Positions 11,200 to 22,383 of a stretch of DNA of 64,000 bases are shown in pieces. The notes beneath the pieces are model-generated. The model was not told the DNA's origin and did not search any database. It saw nothing but the letters and a program-made list of their open reading frames with translations. This stretch comes from Sequoia sempervirens. Taxonomy: Eukaryota; Streptophyta; Pinopsida; Cupressales; Cupressaceae. How positions within the stretch are numbered: position 1 is the first letter of the stretch; each line of letters begins with the position of its first letter. Both the position numbers and the translations under genes were made by a program. Location of the stretch: NCBI GenBank assembly GCA_007258455.2, contig VDFB02373365.1, forward strand, positions 219,552,162 through 219,616,161, read 5' to 3'.

Positions 11200-11940
11200 T
11201 GAAGTGGATGCTTTCGAAGGGTCTTCCAAGTTTTTTGTTGACATTACGGATTTTTCTTTTCCCTTTTCAGATTATTTATGTAAGATCTTGTATTCTCCCA
11301 TGAATAATGGTTTGAAGTCTAAGGAACCCCAATCATCTTCTAATAGCTTCATGACTTCTTCAATGTGTTTGGATTTTTCTATCTATTATGCAGGTTCCAT
11401 TTGTGTAGTTGGTGTCAATGTTGGTAAAGTATTTTCCTTTCTTTTATCAATGTTTAAACAACTATTTGGGTCAAGGTCAGCTTGGAGTGTGTACACTTTT
11501 TTGTTGTAAATATATTTCATTTTATGATGAAGAGTAGAAGGCACCCCATACATTTCATGAATCTATGGTCTACCTAAAAGAAGATTATATGGGAGATCAT
11601 GTGGCATAACATGGATCAGTGTTTCCAATGTGGCCTTCCCAACTGTAATAGGAAAAGTGATCACACCAAGCGGTCATTTTCCAACATTGTCAAATGCCTT
11701 AAAAGCTAAAGATTCTAGTTGAATTTTTTATTTATCCACATGAAACCTATCCAAGAGGTTTATGCTGCACACATTAAGGGTTGAGCCATTTTCAACAAGG
11801 GTTCACTTTATCCCTATCCTATTGAAATGAGCTATGATCATGAAAGCACCATTTTTTTTTGCACTTCCAAATGGGGGGTTCACTTCGGTGGACAAAAATT
11901 TCATCATTTAGTCCTTGGATTATGGCTGCTATGGCATTTG
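11200..11940 (-). pseudogene. Gypsy-I aspartic protease
   Basis: Retropepsin-type protease that would cleave Gag-Pol. On the minus strand, with several stops, one reads V-E-N-G-S-T-L-N-V-C-S (active-site D-G-S/A-x-x-N-V with Asp replaced by Glu-Asn), then PLGVITFPITVG, a hydrophobic core, and the terminal NLLLGRP-x-IH motif. It aligns from end to end with Gypsy-II 42884-43444. The plus-strand frame at 11204-11509 is an antisense shadow; the same antisense shadow occurs in Gypsy-II (43174-43434). Confidence 0.75.
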
Positions 11941-11941
11941 G

Positions 11942-12478
11942 CTACATAATAGAAGGGATGGGAACTTGTTGCAAGGTAGTTTGAAGCATAGTGTGATAAT
12001 TGGGTGAATTTTTAATTAGGTCCCATAGAGATATATTTGCAGGAGTATTCTTAAGTTGTTCGACAAGATCATACTCTTTCCCACTATGCAAAGGAAAATG
12101 CGGAGCACTAGGAAATATGGGATTGGGAAAAGATAAGGGTTTCAAGGTTGGTTGTTGCGGTTGTGGATTGTTTCTAGTGTTATATGTATTAGAAATGGTA
12201 TTAGGACTTGATTTTTGTGACACATTATTCTCTAGTGGGTAGAGGATGAATTCAGGTTTGTTTTGATTTTGAGGTGTGTGTGAAGGGGCATAAAGGATGA
12301 GTTGAGGTTGAATAATATTAACATTCCTTGAAGGAGAGTCTAATGTTACTTCATCATCTTCATCTAATGGCATAATATCATTATTTTCAATGCTTTCCTT
12401 TTGTTGCACCATGATATCCTCCCTAGAAGGAGAGTGTTTAGGAAAATGACAAACTAGATGTTCATGATATTCAAACAT
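11942..12478 (-). pseudogene. Gypsy-I gag-protease linker
   Basis: A 178-codon open frame, the longest intact stretch of this element. It is Pro/Asn/Gln-rich with two related blocks (PQLILYAPSHTPQNQNKPE and EFILYPLENN) and ends with the segment just before the protease of plant Ty3/gypsy elements (EYDLVEQLKNTPANISLWDL). The same blocks occur in Gypsy-II at 42350-42700. It is disordered for most of its length. Nothing in it is catalytic. Confidence 0.65.
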
Positions 12479-12617
12479 TGGTTCTTCTAAAATGACTTCA
12501 TTACAAGGGAGTTATCAATGGTTGGATTTGATTGTTTATTGATAGTGGGGAGATTAGGGGAAGACTATATTTGATTGTCAGTTTTCCCTAAGGTCTTATT
12601 CTCTTGTGCCATATTAT

Positions 12618-13301
12618 CTACCCTAGTAGGAGAGGTTGTAATATGTTCATCCACGAGTAAATTTTGTAAGCCAATTTTATCACAAGTAGGGGAGGCATCA
12701 AGAGAAGGAAAAATATGATTTTCATGCTTACCAAATAGATATTCCCAAATGGTAGGAGCATTATAGAAGGGAGGATAAAGATTCTCATGACTCTTAATAG
12801 GTATATCTTCTTATAGCAACCTATCCTCTTTGCATTGAGGAGGGATAATAGAAGAAAGACAATTTTGAGTGTCATGGCTATCTGTGATATCATCTTCTTT
12901 TGCTAAAAAATTCTCACAAGCAAGGAATGCATGGAGATTAGGCAAAGTGATGTTTAGAAATGTTTCTATAATCTCATCTGCTTGTTTTCCATATCTTCCA
13001 AAGGGGAATGAGGGGATGGACAATCAAGACCCTCGAGGCCTGTATCTTCTCTCACTAAGATACCTTTGTCACTAATAGGAGAGGTATCGAGAGAAGAACA
13101 ACAGTGATTATTATGATTGTCAACACTGCCATCCTCACCAATGGGTAATATGATATTAAGGATTGTGTCAATGGTTTGATGATTAACATGTTTCTTAATG
13201 AACTCATTGGTGTAATCTATATTGAATTCATAGGAGGGGATGTTGCACTTATGCAATCCATTTTTAATCATATCAAAGCCACATATCTTGAAAGAAAACA
13301 T
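12618..13301 (-). pseudogene. Gypsy-I N-terminal coding region with internal repeats
   Basis: Coding sense switches between frames (13301-12966, then 13023-12811, then 12810-12618), so it is frame-shifted. Three related acidic blocks recur: NHNNHCCSSLDTSPIS, DSHDTQNCLSSIIPP and KHENHIFPSLDASPT. Each follows a short helix. This is degenerate tandem duplication at the start of the polyprotein. Gypsy-II has its own N-terminal duplication in the same place (42093-42494). No standard gag domain is visible. Confidence 0.5.
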
Positions 13302-13599
13302 GTTATCATGAAAAAGTAAAGAAAGTGCAATGCAATGATTTAAAGTAAGATGTTTAAATGCAATTTTCAGATGTGAAACAAGGTAATTTGTTGATTACAT
13401 TATGGAACAACCTGAAAGATAAAATGTTGTAAATGCAAATTTGAAATTGAGCAATGCATGAAATGAACTAATTTAAGCTAGATCTAATGAAATGCATGTA
13501 ACATAAACTTAGCCAACTAATATAGATAGTTAATGGTAGAAAATAGAAGCTTAAAAACAAGGTTTTCAGTGTTGTAAGAGGTTGTTTCAAATCTATTCT

Positions 13600-13633
13600 G
13601 GGATTGATTCGCCCAAGGTGGTGAATGAGTCCC
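13600..13633. repeat. 34-nt hairpin module in Gypsy-I leader
   Basis: Left arm GGGATTGATTCGCC and right arm GGTGAATGAGTCCC. Unlike the others it lies outside the LTR, about 280 bp inside the element between the primer-binding site and the coding region. Confidence 0.65.
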
Positions 13634-13900
13634 AGTAGGGATTTTTCTCAAAAATTTGAGAATTTTTTAATGGATTTTGATGCTTTTTATGTTTTATGAT
13701 GTGTAACCTAAGTGAAAATGCAATTTTTAGATGTTTTTCAATTATTTGAGATGGAAAAATACAACCTATATGCACTATCACTAATGCAAGATTTTGAAAC
13801 CCTAATATGCCAATTAACTAATGCAAACCCTAATGAAAAGTTACTGTAAGCTAGATATAGGATGGTGATGGAATCTAAATCAAAATCATGATGTTCAAAA

Positions 13901-13916
13901 GTTGGGTTCACCAAAA
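13901..13916 (-). other. Putative Gypsy-I primer-binding site
   Basis: On the minus strand the LTR end CA is followed by TTTTGGTGAACCCAAC. Gypsy-II has TTTTGGTGAACTTTC in the same place (41521-41535). The shared TGGTGAAC after a three-base spacer would pair with a tRNA ending GUUCACCA. I cannot name that tRNA. Confidence 0.5.
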
Positions 13917-14970
13917 TGTGGACATCGAAAATGGATGCTTCACTTCCTTGTCCACACAAAGTGGATACAAAGGAGAGGGATCCAATTTCACAATATTCAC
14001 ATTCAAGGACACCTTAGAGATCTCAACTCAATGAAGGTTGTGAGATAAATGACTATAAAGAATACTTGGAGATTATTGAGACAACCAAAGGGGTTCAGCA
14101 CCAAGTGTAAACTTGGAAAATACAAAATGTTTGAAAACACAATGTGATATGCCAACAAATGCTAAATGACTTGAGAAAAGACCTAGAAATGTAAATAAAG
14201 AAAAACAAAAAACTAAATATGTGAATGGTGTTCACCTAGAAACCTCAAAGAGATTGGAAATAGCTCTAAAATTTTGAAAATGTTGATTTTTAAGCTTGGT
14301 GGGACTCATCCCCCATTCTGGGTGAATTAGGCCTGATTCTGGAAAACTGCATTAGAGCCTTTTTTAGCCAAATGGGTATCCAAATCCACAAACATCTCTG
14401 AAAAATAGGTATAGTGGGACTCATTCACTACTAATGGTGAATGATTCCAATTGGACTTTTATGGAAAACTCAAAAGTGGAATATGTAGCTCTTAGTCTAC
14501 TCAATCTATACATCCAAGTGTCTAGATCTGAAACCCTAATTTTTGAGGTTGTAAGTGAATTTTTGTGAATATTTTGACCTTTCAAATAGGGAGATTACTC
14601 CAACAAGTTTGAAACCTGATCTTTAATGATCTCCATGCCTTTCAAAGCACCTAGATCTGCAATCACACAAAGAAAGAGAGAAAATGTTGATTGTTATGGA
14701 ATAGGGGTTTTCCTTGGTCAAACCCCTTTTAGGTAATTAAACCAAAATGATGAAACAAAGATAATGAAGCATGAATATGAATTAATGCAATTAAAACCTT
14801 TCTATGATGATGGATCTTGAATTTCTACAACAATGGATGAAGAATATTGCCCTTGAATGTCATAGAATTGATCTTGAAAGCTATCTTGATGACTTTGTGA
14901 AGACTTGAAATGCTTAACCCTTGAGTGCTTGACTTGAAAATATGAAAGAATGATGAAACAATGATTTTAG

Positions 14971-14987
14971 AGCTTGTTTATATAGGC
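14971..14987 (-). promoter_or_regulatory. Gypsy-I LTR TATA box
   Basis: On the minus strand this reads GCCTATATAAACAAGCT. The same CCTATA-A/T-AAACAAGC motif occurs in the Gypsy-II LTRs near 40251 and 51266, each time about 400 bp into the LTR, as expected for the U3/R junction. Confidence 0.6.
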
Positions 14988-15091
14988 ATGAAACTCAAAT
15001 GGCTGTTATTTTTTATCCCCAAGGCCGACATTCATCAAAATTTAAGTTAGAATTGCAATTTTCCCACCCAATTTTGAAAAGGTCCCCAAAA

Positions 15092-15125
15092 GGGACTCAT
15101 TCACCAAAATTGGTGAGCGGGTCCC
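15092..15125. repeat. 34-nt LTR hairpin module
   Basis: Left arm GGGACTCATTCACC and right arm GGTGAGCGGGTCCC. The stem survives through G.T wobble pairs and one mismatch. Confidence 0.7.
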
Positions 15126-15132
15126 ACCTAAG

Positions 15133-15166
15133 GGGACTCATTCACCAAAGGTGGTGAATGAGTCCC
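15133..15166. repeat. 34-nt LTR hairpin module, consensus copy
   Basis: Left arm GGGACTCATTCACC and right arm GGTGGTGAATGAGTCCC minus its first three bases give a perfect 14-bp stem around a 6-nt loop (AAAGGT). This is the best match to the family consensus. Confidence 0.85.
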
Positions 15167-15752
15167 ACCTTGAGGTTTTTGAGGTGGGTCTTGAAGATTT
15201 TGGGGTTTTAAATTCTTTTTATTGGGATATTAGTCAAACTATGCCCCGGGATGCAAAAATAAGGAGCCTAGGTGCCTATTAATGATGATATAAAGGGTGA
15301 TTGGGCCTAGGGACACAAATTTCAATGTGAAAGTGTGGTTAAATGCACTCTACAACATTAAAATGAGGTCCACTTAGCCTAGAAAGGCACAAGATCCAAT
15401 GTGAATGCATAAAACACATTACAACACTAGATTAAAACCAAGTTTAATTTACAAGCCTTCTAGATTAATGTTAGAATGTGATTAAATATATTTTATTACA
15501 TTGAATTAAGGGAAAGATAGGTCCATGAGACTTAAATGCTTAATAAAAGTCTAGAAAAGTGTGGAAGTGATTTACAACACTTTACAATACCTTTACAAGA
15601 CATGTATTTTATTCAATTTACAAAGGCCCAAGATCTAATTTGAATGTGTTATCCACATTACAACATTAAATCAAGGCAATATTAAGCCAAAATCACAAGG
15701 AGGGCCCAAACGAGTCAAAAAAAGCAGAAGGGTTACTTTTTTGGTGTCCACA

Positions 15753-17725
15753 CCATCGATCTTATTGAATGGAGAGCTTTCCTACTTCAAAGCTTGTTGG
15801 GCCCCATAGATAGATGTCCTTTGCCTATTTCCTTATGATATTATTTTAATGCAAAAATAATTTGAATGGGGAAGTAGGGAAAAATACAAATGTGGCCACA
15901 TCATTTCATCACCACCATTAATGTGCTCCATCCCACCACCTGATGAGGTAAAAATAACCTCATCAATATAATGGAATCAATATGAAAACTTATACCTTTT
16001 AGCCCAATAAATACACTACCAATTAATTAACTTTAGGATAAATAACTACTCTCTTTTTATTAATAAGCGTGCAAACTTTATTTCTTGAAATTAATCAAAA
16101 TAAGCTAATTTGTGTTAATTTAATGGTTTAGTTCTTGAGCATTCCACAGGTCAACTTCCACCACCAATTACCATTCTAGTCAAGAGGGAATTAATGTAGG
16201 TTTCAACACCAATGAAGACAAGTGAGTGGGCGTTGGAATTTTAGGAGCATATGTTATGGACCAAGTCTTCATAGTTTCTGTTATTTTTAGTTCTAAAACT
16301 TTATGGCTCATACCAAGCCTCTTCAATACTTCATGTTATGGAATTTAAAGCCCATTAGTTGTTGAAAATATTTTGAATACTTTATTAACTAGAAAGTATG
16401 ATTTTCTTAACTACTTTCATATAAATATATGTAACTGTTGAAAATGATGAATACAAAAGAATATTGTTATGCTGCCAATGTCTTTTTTTCAAACTACCAT
16501 ATGAATAAAAAGGATTTTTCCTGCTACTCTTTGAATTACTGAGCAATGTGAATGGAGTCCTTTGAATGAAGTAACTTGGAGATTACTAGTACATGTGATC
16601 TGAGATATATATAGAAACACTCAAGAGCTAGCCACTCGAGGGTTATAGATCATAGATAGATAAGTATTTTAATTTTATTTCTATATTTTCTTTTAGTAGA
16701 TAATAATTGAAATTGGAATTTATTTTCATGTGTGTTTCACGCTGTCAGTGTCAATCATGTAGGTTGTAGCTAAGTCTATAGTCTTTGAATCTAGAATCTG
16801 AAATTCTAGAGCACCCTTTTTTAATTGTTTCAGATTGTTAAATCATTTCATGCTAAGTTGTTTGGATTCTTATATTCTTCACTAGATAAATGTTTCCTAA
16901 TTTCTTTACAAGTTTTACTTATTCAGAAATTTATACATTATTTAGATTAATCATTTCCATACTTTCTAGCTTAGTGGTGATCTTTTCAGATTCGTAGTTT
17001 TATGCTTTCTGGTTTAATTATTTTCAACTTTCTAGATAGATGATTTCACGCTTTCTAAGTTTAGAGGCTCTCTAGTTTAGAGTTTTATTCAGCTATTTGG
17101 TATTTAGAAAACTTGAGAGAGAGATAGTTGAGATGTATTCTATTGCATACAACCTTTGGACACTACCAAATCAACATATTAATGTGTTTATTAACTAAAG
17201 TGTTAGGACCCGATGATAGCCTATCACCACCCTCAAACTTTTGAACAACATTGGGCCTGCCCATGTAGACGATACATGGCACTCACCCACTAGCCCGTGA
17301 TAATATTTTAATGTATTACAAAATAAAATAGAGGCATAGGGAGCGGCCAGGATGTGCTCTCAAGGAATCAAACAATCCTTATAAAATAGGAGATATGTGC
17401 ATTTCAATTGTTAGTTCATAAAAAGGGGCCGCAACTAGGCGGATGATGGGTGAGGACATAAGACATTAGGATAAAACATAGGACCTGCCAAATATTTCGA
17501 TGATTTTTCACCCACATAGTATAAAGGTGACATTTTATCAAGACGATGGGTAACGACGAGATTACTAGGATTTAAGGTCTAGTCAATAAATGATCCAAAA
17601 GGAACAAGTCGCAAATTAAAATAGTAGAAATCAGTAATAGGAGGTCAACAAATAATTAGAACCATAGCAATAGATATAGACTTAAGGTCATTTGAAAAGG
17701 TTTAAGTAACATAAAACCTAATGCA
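15753..17725. other. No gene recognised
   Basis: AT-rich intergenic sequence with no open frame of note and no LTR, TIR or known protein. A minus-strand stretch just outside Gypsy-I (15753-15815) can be read as coding for about 20 residues and could be the lost upstream part of copy A, but I could not align it to copies B or C. Confidence 0.4.
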
Positions 17726-19016
17726 TGATAACACAAGACAACCCGAAGCCCGAAGACATGAAACTAGCCACACTTTGCATAATTTTTAGGGGGAACACAA
17801 AGAATTTTAAAATGGTTCCATGAGGAGCATATACAAAAACTTGATGATGATTTTTGTGAGTAGTAAGTCATGAAAAACATTAGCAAAAATTTGTAGAGCA
17901 CTGGCTAGAAAAATTCTAGAAGTGCCACGGGTACATGTAACAAAGGCTCTGTAAAATCAACTATGGGAAAAATGTAGAAAAATGATGTTGTGTGTTGTTG
18001 CATGTCTTTTCATGTCTTTGTAAAGGTGGGTGTGTACAGGATCATCATGGAAAAAATAGGCCCTTAAGTGGCAAAAAATTTAGAAAAATCAGAGTTAGGA
18101 AACTTAACATAAAAATTCGAATAAGTTATCTATATTATTTCAAAAATATGTAAGAATATAATCTGTAGAAAAATGAATGTAGTTTCTAAACTACTAGGTT
18201 TATTTTAAAAAAATAAAAAAGTATTTGGTGAAAATTTGAAATTTCAATGTAGTAGTACTTAAATTTCAGGATAAAAATAAGAAGTAGGTGTCTATCTCAC
18301 CACCCTAACCACAATAAAATGATAAAATGTTTTTTATAATATTTTAGATATAAATAAAGGACTCATGTCTCAATGTGATGCATATTTTTTTGTTTTTTTT
18401 TTTTTCCAAGTAAATAATTAATTATGAATTTTTTATTACAACTTTTAAAAAATATTAAAACTCGTATGTTTGACTACCTTAACTTGGTCAAAACTTCATG
18501 AAATTCATTTTTTTTAATCCTATAGTATGTGAAGCATAGAATGTGAAGCATGTTTCAGATTAAAACATAATGATACTGTTTGAATTCTATAGATTGTTTT
18601 TAATGAACCTATCAATCAAGACTTTAGTTGTAATTCAAAGAGAAAATGAATAATAATTATTTATTAAATTCAAAGTAAAGCATAATTTATATTGGTGGAA
18701 AATGAAGAATCTAGTTTAAAAACCCTTTTCATTTCATCAGTTTTGGGTAATAAAAAAGTCATCAACTACATACCCTACGCATATCCATCAGATAGCCACT
18801 TTTTGGCCCATCATGATCCTACACATACCAAGGTTATTTACTGGAAGTTTAATATATATTGGACCCTATGTTGGTGGATGTAGCCCAGTTTCAGGTGAAC
18901 CACATTAAATCTTTGTGTCTCCTTATTGCTGCTATAATTTTTTGTGTGTTCTATTTTTTGGTTCTATTGATCAAATATACATTTAACTAATAGAAATCTA
19001 CCTTCTAACCCTAACA
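17726..19016 (+). repeat. Copia-I 5' LTR (with insertion)
   Basis: It matches the 441-bp 3' LTR in blocks (GTAAGTCATGAAAAA, AAAATTTGTAGAGCA, TTTAATATATATTGGACC, GGTGAACCACATTAAATC) once the 803-bp TIR element at 18028-18830 is removed. The first about 60 bp are diverged, so the start is approximate. It ends CTAACCCTAACA just before the PBS. Confidence 0.8.
18028..18830. mobile_element. TIR element copy 3, with a second empty site
   Basis: An 803-bp copy of the same family, with ends GGGTGTGTACAGGATCATC and the inverted partner. It is flanked by AGGT at 18024-18027 and 18831-18834. The 3' LTR of Copia-I has a single AGGT at 23718-23721 in the matching sequence (catgtctttgtcaaggttat), so this is a second independent empty-site comparison with a 4-bp duplication. 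The last terminal base is A, not C. Confidence 0.95.
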
Positions 19017-19018
19017 AG

Positions 19019-19031
19019 TGGTATCAAACTG
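19019..19031 (+). other. Copia-I primer-binding site
   Basis: TGGTATCAAACTG, two bases after the LTR end. It is close to the initiator-tRNA-Met complement TGGTATCAGAGC used by most plant copia elements. Confidence 0.85.
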
Positions 19032-19145
19032 GGTTGTGTTCAGTTATACTCAGTTGGAAGATTTCACGATTGAGTGGGTGAAATGGTAGAGGAAAGTAAA
19101 TTGAATTTTGACAAGTTCAATTGGTAGAACTATTAGTTATGGAAG

Positions 19146-19893
19146 ATGCCAATGGAGGACTATCTCTATCAAAATGATTTATGGCGACCATTGGAAGGGA
19201 AAGCTAAGAAAAACTTGATTATTTTTTATGGGGATTGGGATATTATGTACAAAAAGACACTTGGCAGTGTTCGTTTATGCTTGGAACAATCGGTGGTGTT
19301 TAATATTTCAATAGCGAAGACAACTGAAGATTTGATGCAAACCCTGGTAAAACTATATGAAAAGCCTTCTGGTTTGAATAAGGTATTTATTTTGAAGTGT
19401 AACTTATTTAATATGAAAATGGTACAAGGTGGGTTAGTTTCTGATCATTTAAATGATTTTAATATAGTTACCAATTAATTAACTTCTGCAAATGTAAATT
19501 TGATGGAGAAATAATGAATTACAAGCATTATGGATTGTGGAAATCTCATAGCATTAATTTGATGGAGAAGTTAGGGCTCTTTTAAGTTTTTGTTCTTTGC
19601 CTGAAAGCTAGAATAGCTTGTTAATGGCTATTTATAATTTTGTTTTTGGTTCAAATACATTAAAATTTGATGATGTTGTTGTTATTTTGAGTGAGGAAAT
19701 TCATAAGAAAAGCTCAGGTGGTACATCCACATCATGTAGTATTTTGAATGTAGAAAGCAAGGGTAGAACAAAGGAGAGAGGAAAGAATTTTGGAGGTCAT
19801 GGGATGTCATGAGGAAAATCAAAGGACAAGATGCACCCATCTAGAGACAAGAGGTATTGTTGGTACTATGGTAAGTCGGGTCATTTAAAGAAA
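19146..19893 (+). pseudogene. Copia-I gag
   Basis: Nucleocapsid/capsid protein of the element. The first 110 codons are open and show the plant copia gag core (a W-x-x-P-L-E-G start, then LMQTLVKLYEKPSGLNK). A gap with stops follows, then a second open stretch from 19618 with the end of the capsid region and a basic Gly-rich part. The zinc knuckle at 19849-19893 reads CWYYGKSGHLKKYC: the second Cys of C-x2-C-x4-H-x4-C is Tyr, a single G-to-A change. That knuckle could not bind zinc normally. Confidence 0.8.
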
Positions 19894-19979
19894 TATTGTT
19901 TGTCTCGAAAAAATAAAGGAGACAAAAATGAAGGTAGTAAAGAGGAAAATGTGATAAGTAATAAATATGATGAGGATGC

Positions 19980-20360
19980 TTTGATTCTTTCCCTAGATAA
20001 TGCTAATTATTCCTGGGTGTTAGATTCAGGGGCTTCATTTCATGTTATGCCCCATAGAAGTTATGTTCTTCATTATGTCCAAGGAGATTTAGGGTTGGTT
20101 TATTTGGGAGATAACAAACCTTGTCAGATTTTTGGAAAGGGAAGAATCAAAATTATTTTTTAGAATGGGAATCATTTGCTACTACATGAGGTAAGGCATG
20201 TTCCAAGGTTAAGAATAAATTTAATTTCAGCAGTGTAACTAGATGATGAAGGCAATGTTGCTACATTTAGTGATAAAAATTGGGTTACAAAAGGTGCATT
20301 AGTGGTAGCAAAAGGTGTGAAATATCAACCTTATATCTTTGTATAGGTCATATTGTTCCT
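19980..20360 (+). pseudogene. Copia-I protease
   Basis: The frame from the zinc knuckle runs into WVLDSGASFHVMPHRSY, the copia aspartic-protease active site with D-S-G-A intact. It is followed by the expected G-D-N-x...G-x-G-x-I-x-I/F flap region, after which a TAG stops the frame at 20161. Sequence beyond the stop still matches the family (LLLHEVRHVPRLRINLIS-like). It would cut the Gag-Pol polyprotein. The family's catalytic Asp is present but the frame is broken. Confidence 0.8.
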
Positions 20361-20514
20361 TCTACTTTATCTATTACAATTAAAAATTAAATAGGGAAGT
20401 TGCTAGAAAAAATAGTTGCAACAATTGTTATGGGTTTGACAACAGTTGTTGTGGGTACTATAATAGTTTTAGGAGTAGTTGCTATGGGTCAACAAAAAAA
20501 AATTAGGCAGTTAC

Positions 20515-21410
20515 TATGAGTGAAACAACACTATGGCATAATATACTTGGGCACATGACCGAAAAAGGTATGAAATTGTTTCATTTAGAAAAATGTTTTA
20601 CATTGTCTAAAATGTGTTAATATGGATTTTTGTGAAATTTTTGTGTATGGAAAATAAAATAGAGTTATTTTTCTCAAATATGGGAAGCAAAAGAAAGATG
20701 AGAAGTTTGAGCTTGTGCATACAAATGTATGGGGACTAGCTCAACTATCTTCTCTTGGTGGCTCTCGGTATTATGTCACTTTTATTGATGATGAAATAGG
20801 GAAGGTATGGATTGATTTCCTTAGGAAAAAATATGATGTACATTTGAAACTTTTAAAAAATGGAGAAGCTTGGTTGAGAATGAGATGGGTGTAAAGTTGA
20901 AATGTCTCAAATATGATAATGGTGGTGAGTATTGCAGCAAAGAGTCTAAAAATTATTGTTCTTCAAATAGTATTCGTAGTCAGAAAATAGTTCCAAGGAC
21001 TCCAAAAGAAAATGGAGTGACTAAGCACATGAATAGAACAATAATGGAGCATGCATAGACTATGAGATTACATGTTTTTTTTTCTTTAAACATGTGTGTA
21101 GAGGTTGTAAACAATGTTGTTTATTTAATTAAGAGAGGTCCTTCTAGTCCTTTGGGTTGTGGTATTCCAAAGGAATCATGGAAAGGTAAGAAGGTAAGTT
21201 ATTCTCTTCTCAAGATCTTGAGTTGTGAATCATTTGCACATGTAGAGTCTAAAAATAGAGCCAAGATTGATGCTAAGTCAAAGAAATGTATATTTTTTGG
21301 ATATGGAATTGATGAATTTGGCTATAGGCTTTAGGATTTTGAAAATCAAAAAATTGTAAGAAGCAGGGATGTCATATTCAATGAGGTGTTGTACAAAGAT
21401 TAGTTGCAAT
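20515..21410 (+). pseudogene. Copia-I integrase
   Basis: The pre-integrase zinc region begins at about 20527 (TTLWHNILGHMTEKGMKLF). The catalytic core follows in pieces: FIDDEIGKVWIDFL (first Asp kept), LKYDNGGEYCSKE (second Asp kept), then NGVTKHMNRTIMEHA, where the family has N-G-V-A-E-R-M-N-R-T; the catalytic Glu is Lys. A further segment (SKKCIFFGYGIDEFGYRL) is the usual integrase C-terminal block. Stops at 21056 and 21332 stand where the family has Arg and Trp. Confidence 0.8.
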
Positions 21411-21639
21411 AGCATGAGAAGAAATAAAAGGATTATGTAGTGTTGGATGATACTCCAAATAGTGATGTTCCAAAGATTCCTCATGCTCCATAACAACAAC
21501 AACAAATACCACACACTCCAATGATTGTTAGATGATCTTCAAGGATAAGTAGACCTTTGAAAATATTTTCTCCCTTTTTGTATTATATTTTATTAACTGA
21601 TGTTGGTGAACTAAAATGTTATGATGAAGCTATGTAGGT

Positions 21640-22370
21640 GGATTCCAAGGTTCAATGGAACCATGGAATGAAAGAAGAAATGGACTCCTTGCTAAAAATT
21701 TAGACTTGGGAATTATGCAAGTTTTTCGCAAGTAAAAAGGCTTTACCAAACAAATGGGTTTATAGGATGAAAGAGGAAGATGGAGGTAAGAAAATATTTA
21801 AAGCCAACTTAGTTGTAAATGGATTTGCACATAAAAAGGAATATATTTTGATGATATTTTTTCTTTGGTTGTTAAAATGACTTCTATTCATACTATTTTA
21901 AGTATTGTGGTTGCTGAAGATTTGCATTTGGAACATCTAGATGTTAAAACTTCTTTTCTCCATGGTGATTTTGAAGAGAAAATATATATGGAATAGACAC
22001 AAGGATTTGAGGTTCAAGGTAAGGAGAAACTAGTGTGTAGATTGAAGAAAAGTTTATATGGCTTGAAGCAAGCATCTCAATAATGACATATTAAATTTGA
22101 TAGTTTTATGGTTGAGCAAGGCTATAGCAAATGTAATTTAGACCATTGTGTTTACTTTAAAAGTTTAGTTGATGATAGCTACATTATTTTATGTTTATAT
22201 GATGATGATATGCTTGTAGTGGGGTCTAACATGGATCACATAAGGGAGTTAAAACAACAATTAGAAATTTCATTCGCTATGAAGGATTTGTAGCCAGTAA
22301 AATAAATCTTTGGTATGAAGATTACTAGACATAGGAAAAATAGAAAATAGTTTTTATCTTAGGCTGCTTA
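21640..22370 (+). pseudogene. Copia-I reverse transcriptase
   Basis: All RT landmarks can be found in fragments: W-N-H-G-M-K-E-E-M-D-S-L-L, PNKWVYRMKEEDGGKK, LDVKTSFLHGDFEEKIYME, KSLYGLKQASQ, and the catalytic box LYDDDMLVVG, where copia normally has YVDD (Val to Asp). There is one frameshift near 21845. Stops at the Q of 'YMEQ', after 'KQASQ' and at 'DLQPVKQIFG' are Gln or Trp codons turned to TAG or TAA. It cannot make an active enzyme. Confidence 0.85.
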
Positions 22371-22383
22371 TATTGATTAATTT

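Larger units (their letters stand above)
7005..15752 (-). mobile_element. Gypsy-I, Ty3/gypsy element lacking RT/integrase
   Basis: A minus-strand LTR retrotransposon with both LTRs (13917-15752 is the 5' LTR, 7005-9337 the 3' LTR), a putative primer-binding site at 13901-13916 and a polypurine tract at 9338-9352. The internal region (about 4.6 kb) holds, in minus-strand order, an N-terminal repeat region, a gag-protease linker, an aspartic protease, a G-patch and a zinc-knuckle-like segment, then an untranslated 3' region. I found no reverse transcriptase, RNase H or integrase, so it depended on a relative such as Gypsy-II, which has the same protease and G-patch. The flanking pentamers (TAGTC, CCATC) do not match, so the target duplication has decayed or an end is off by a few bases. 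Confidence 0.8.
13917..15752 (-). repeat. Gypsy-I 5' LTR
   Basis: A full-length 1836-bp LTR that starts and ends with inverted TGTGGACATCGAAAA-type termini. It holds four or more hairpin modules (about 14301, 14416, 15092 and 15133) and a TATA-like promoter at 14973-14985. It provides the empty-site control (TTAA at 15506-15509) for the TIR element in the other LTR. Confidence 0.85.

Noticed and set aside
11204..11509. Plus-strand frame opposite the Gypsy-I protease, with a counterpart at 43174-43434 in Gypsy-II
   Set aside because: Considered as a conserved antisense gene because both elements have it, but the similarity is explained by the conserved sense protein.
15753..15815. Possible upstream exon of copy A beyond Gypsy-I
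   Set aside because: About 20 readable residues but no alignment to copies B or C, and the flanking pentamers of Gypsy-I do not match.
17200..17330. A TGTTAGGACCC-type start that could open another LTR
   Set aside because: No second copy and no matching end found.
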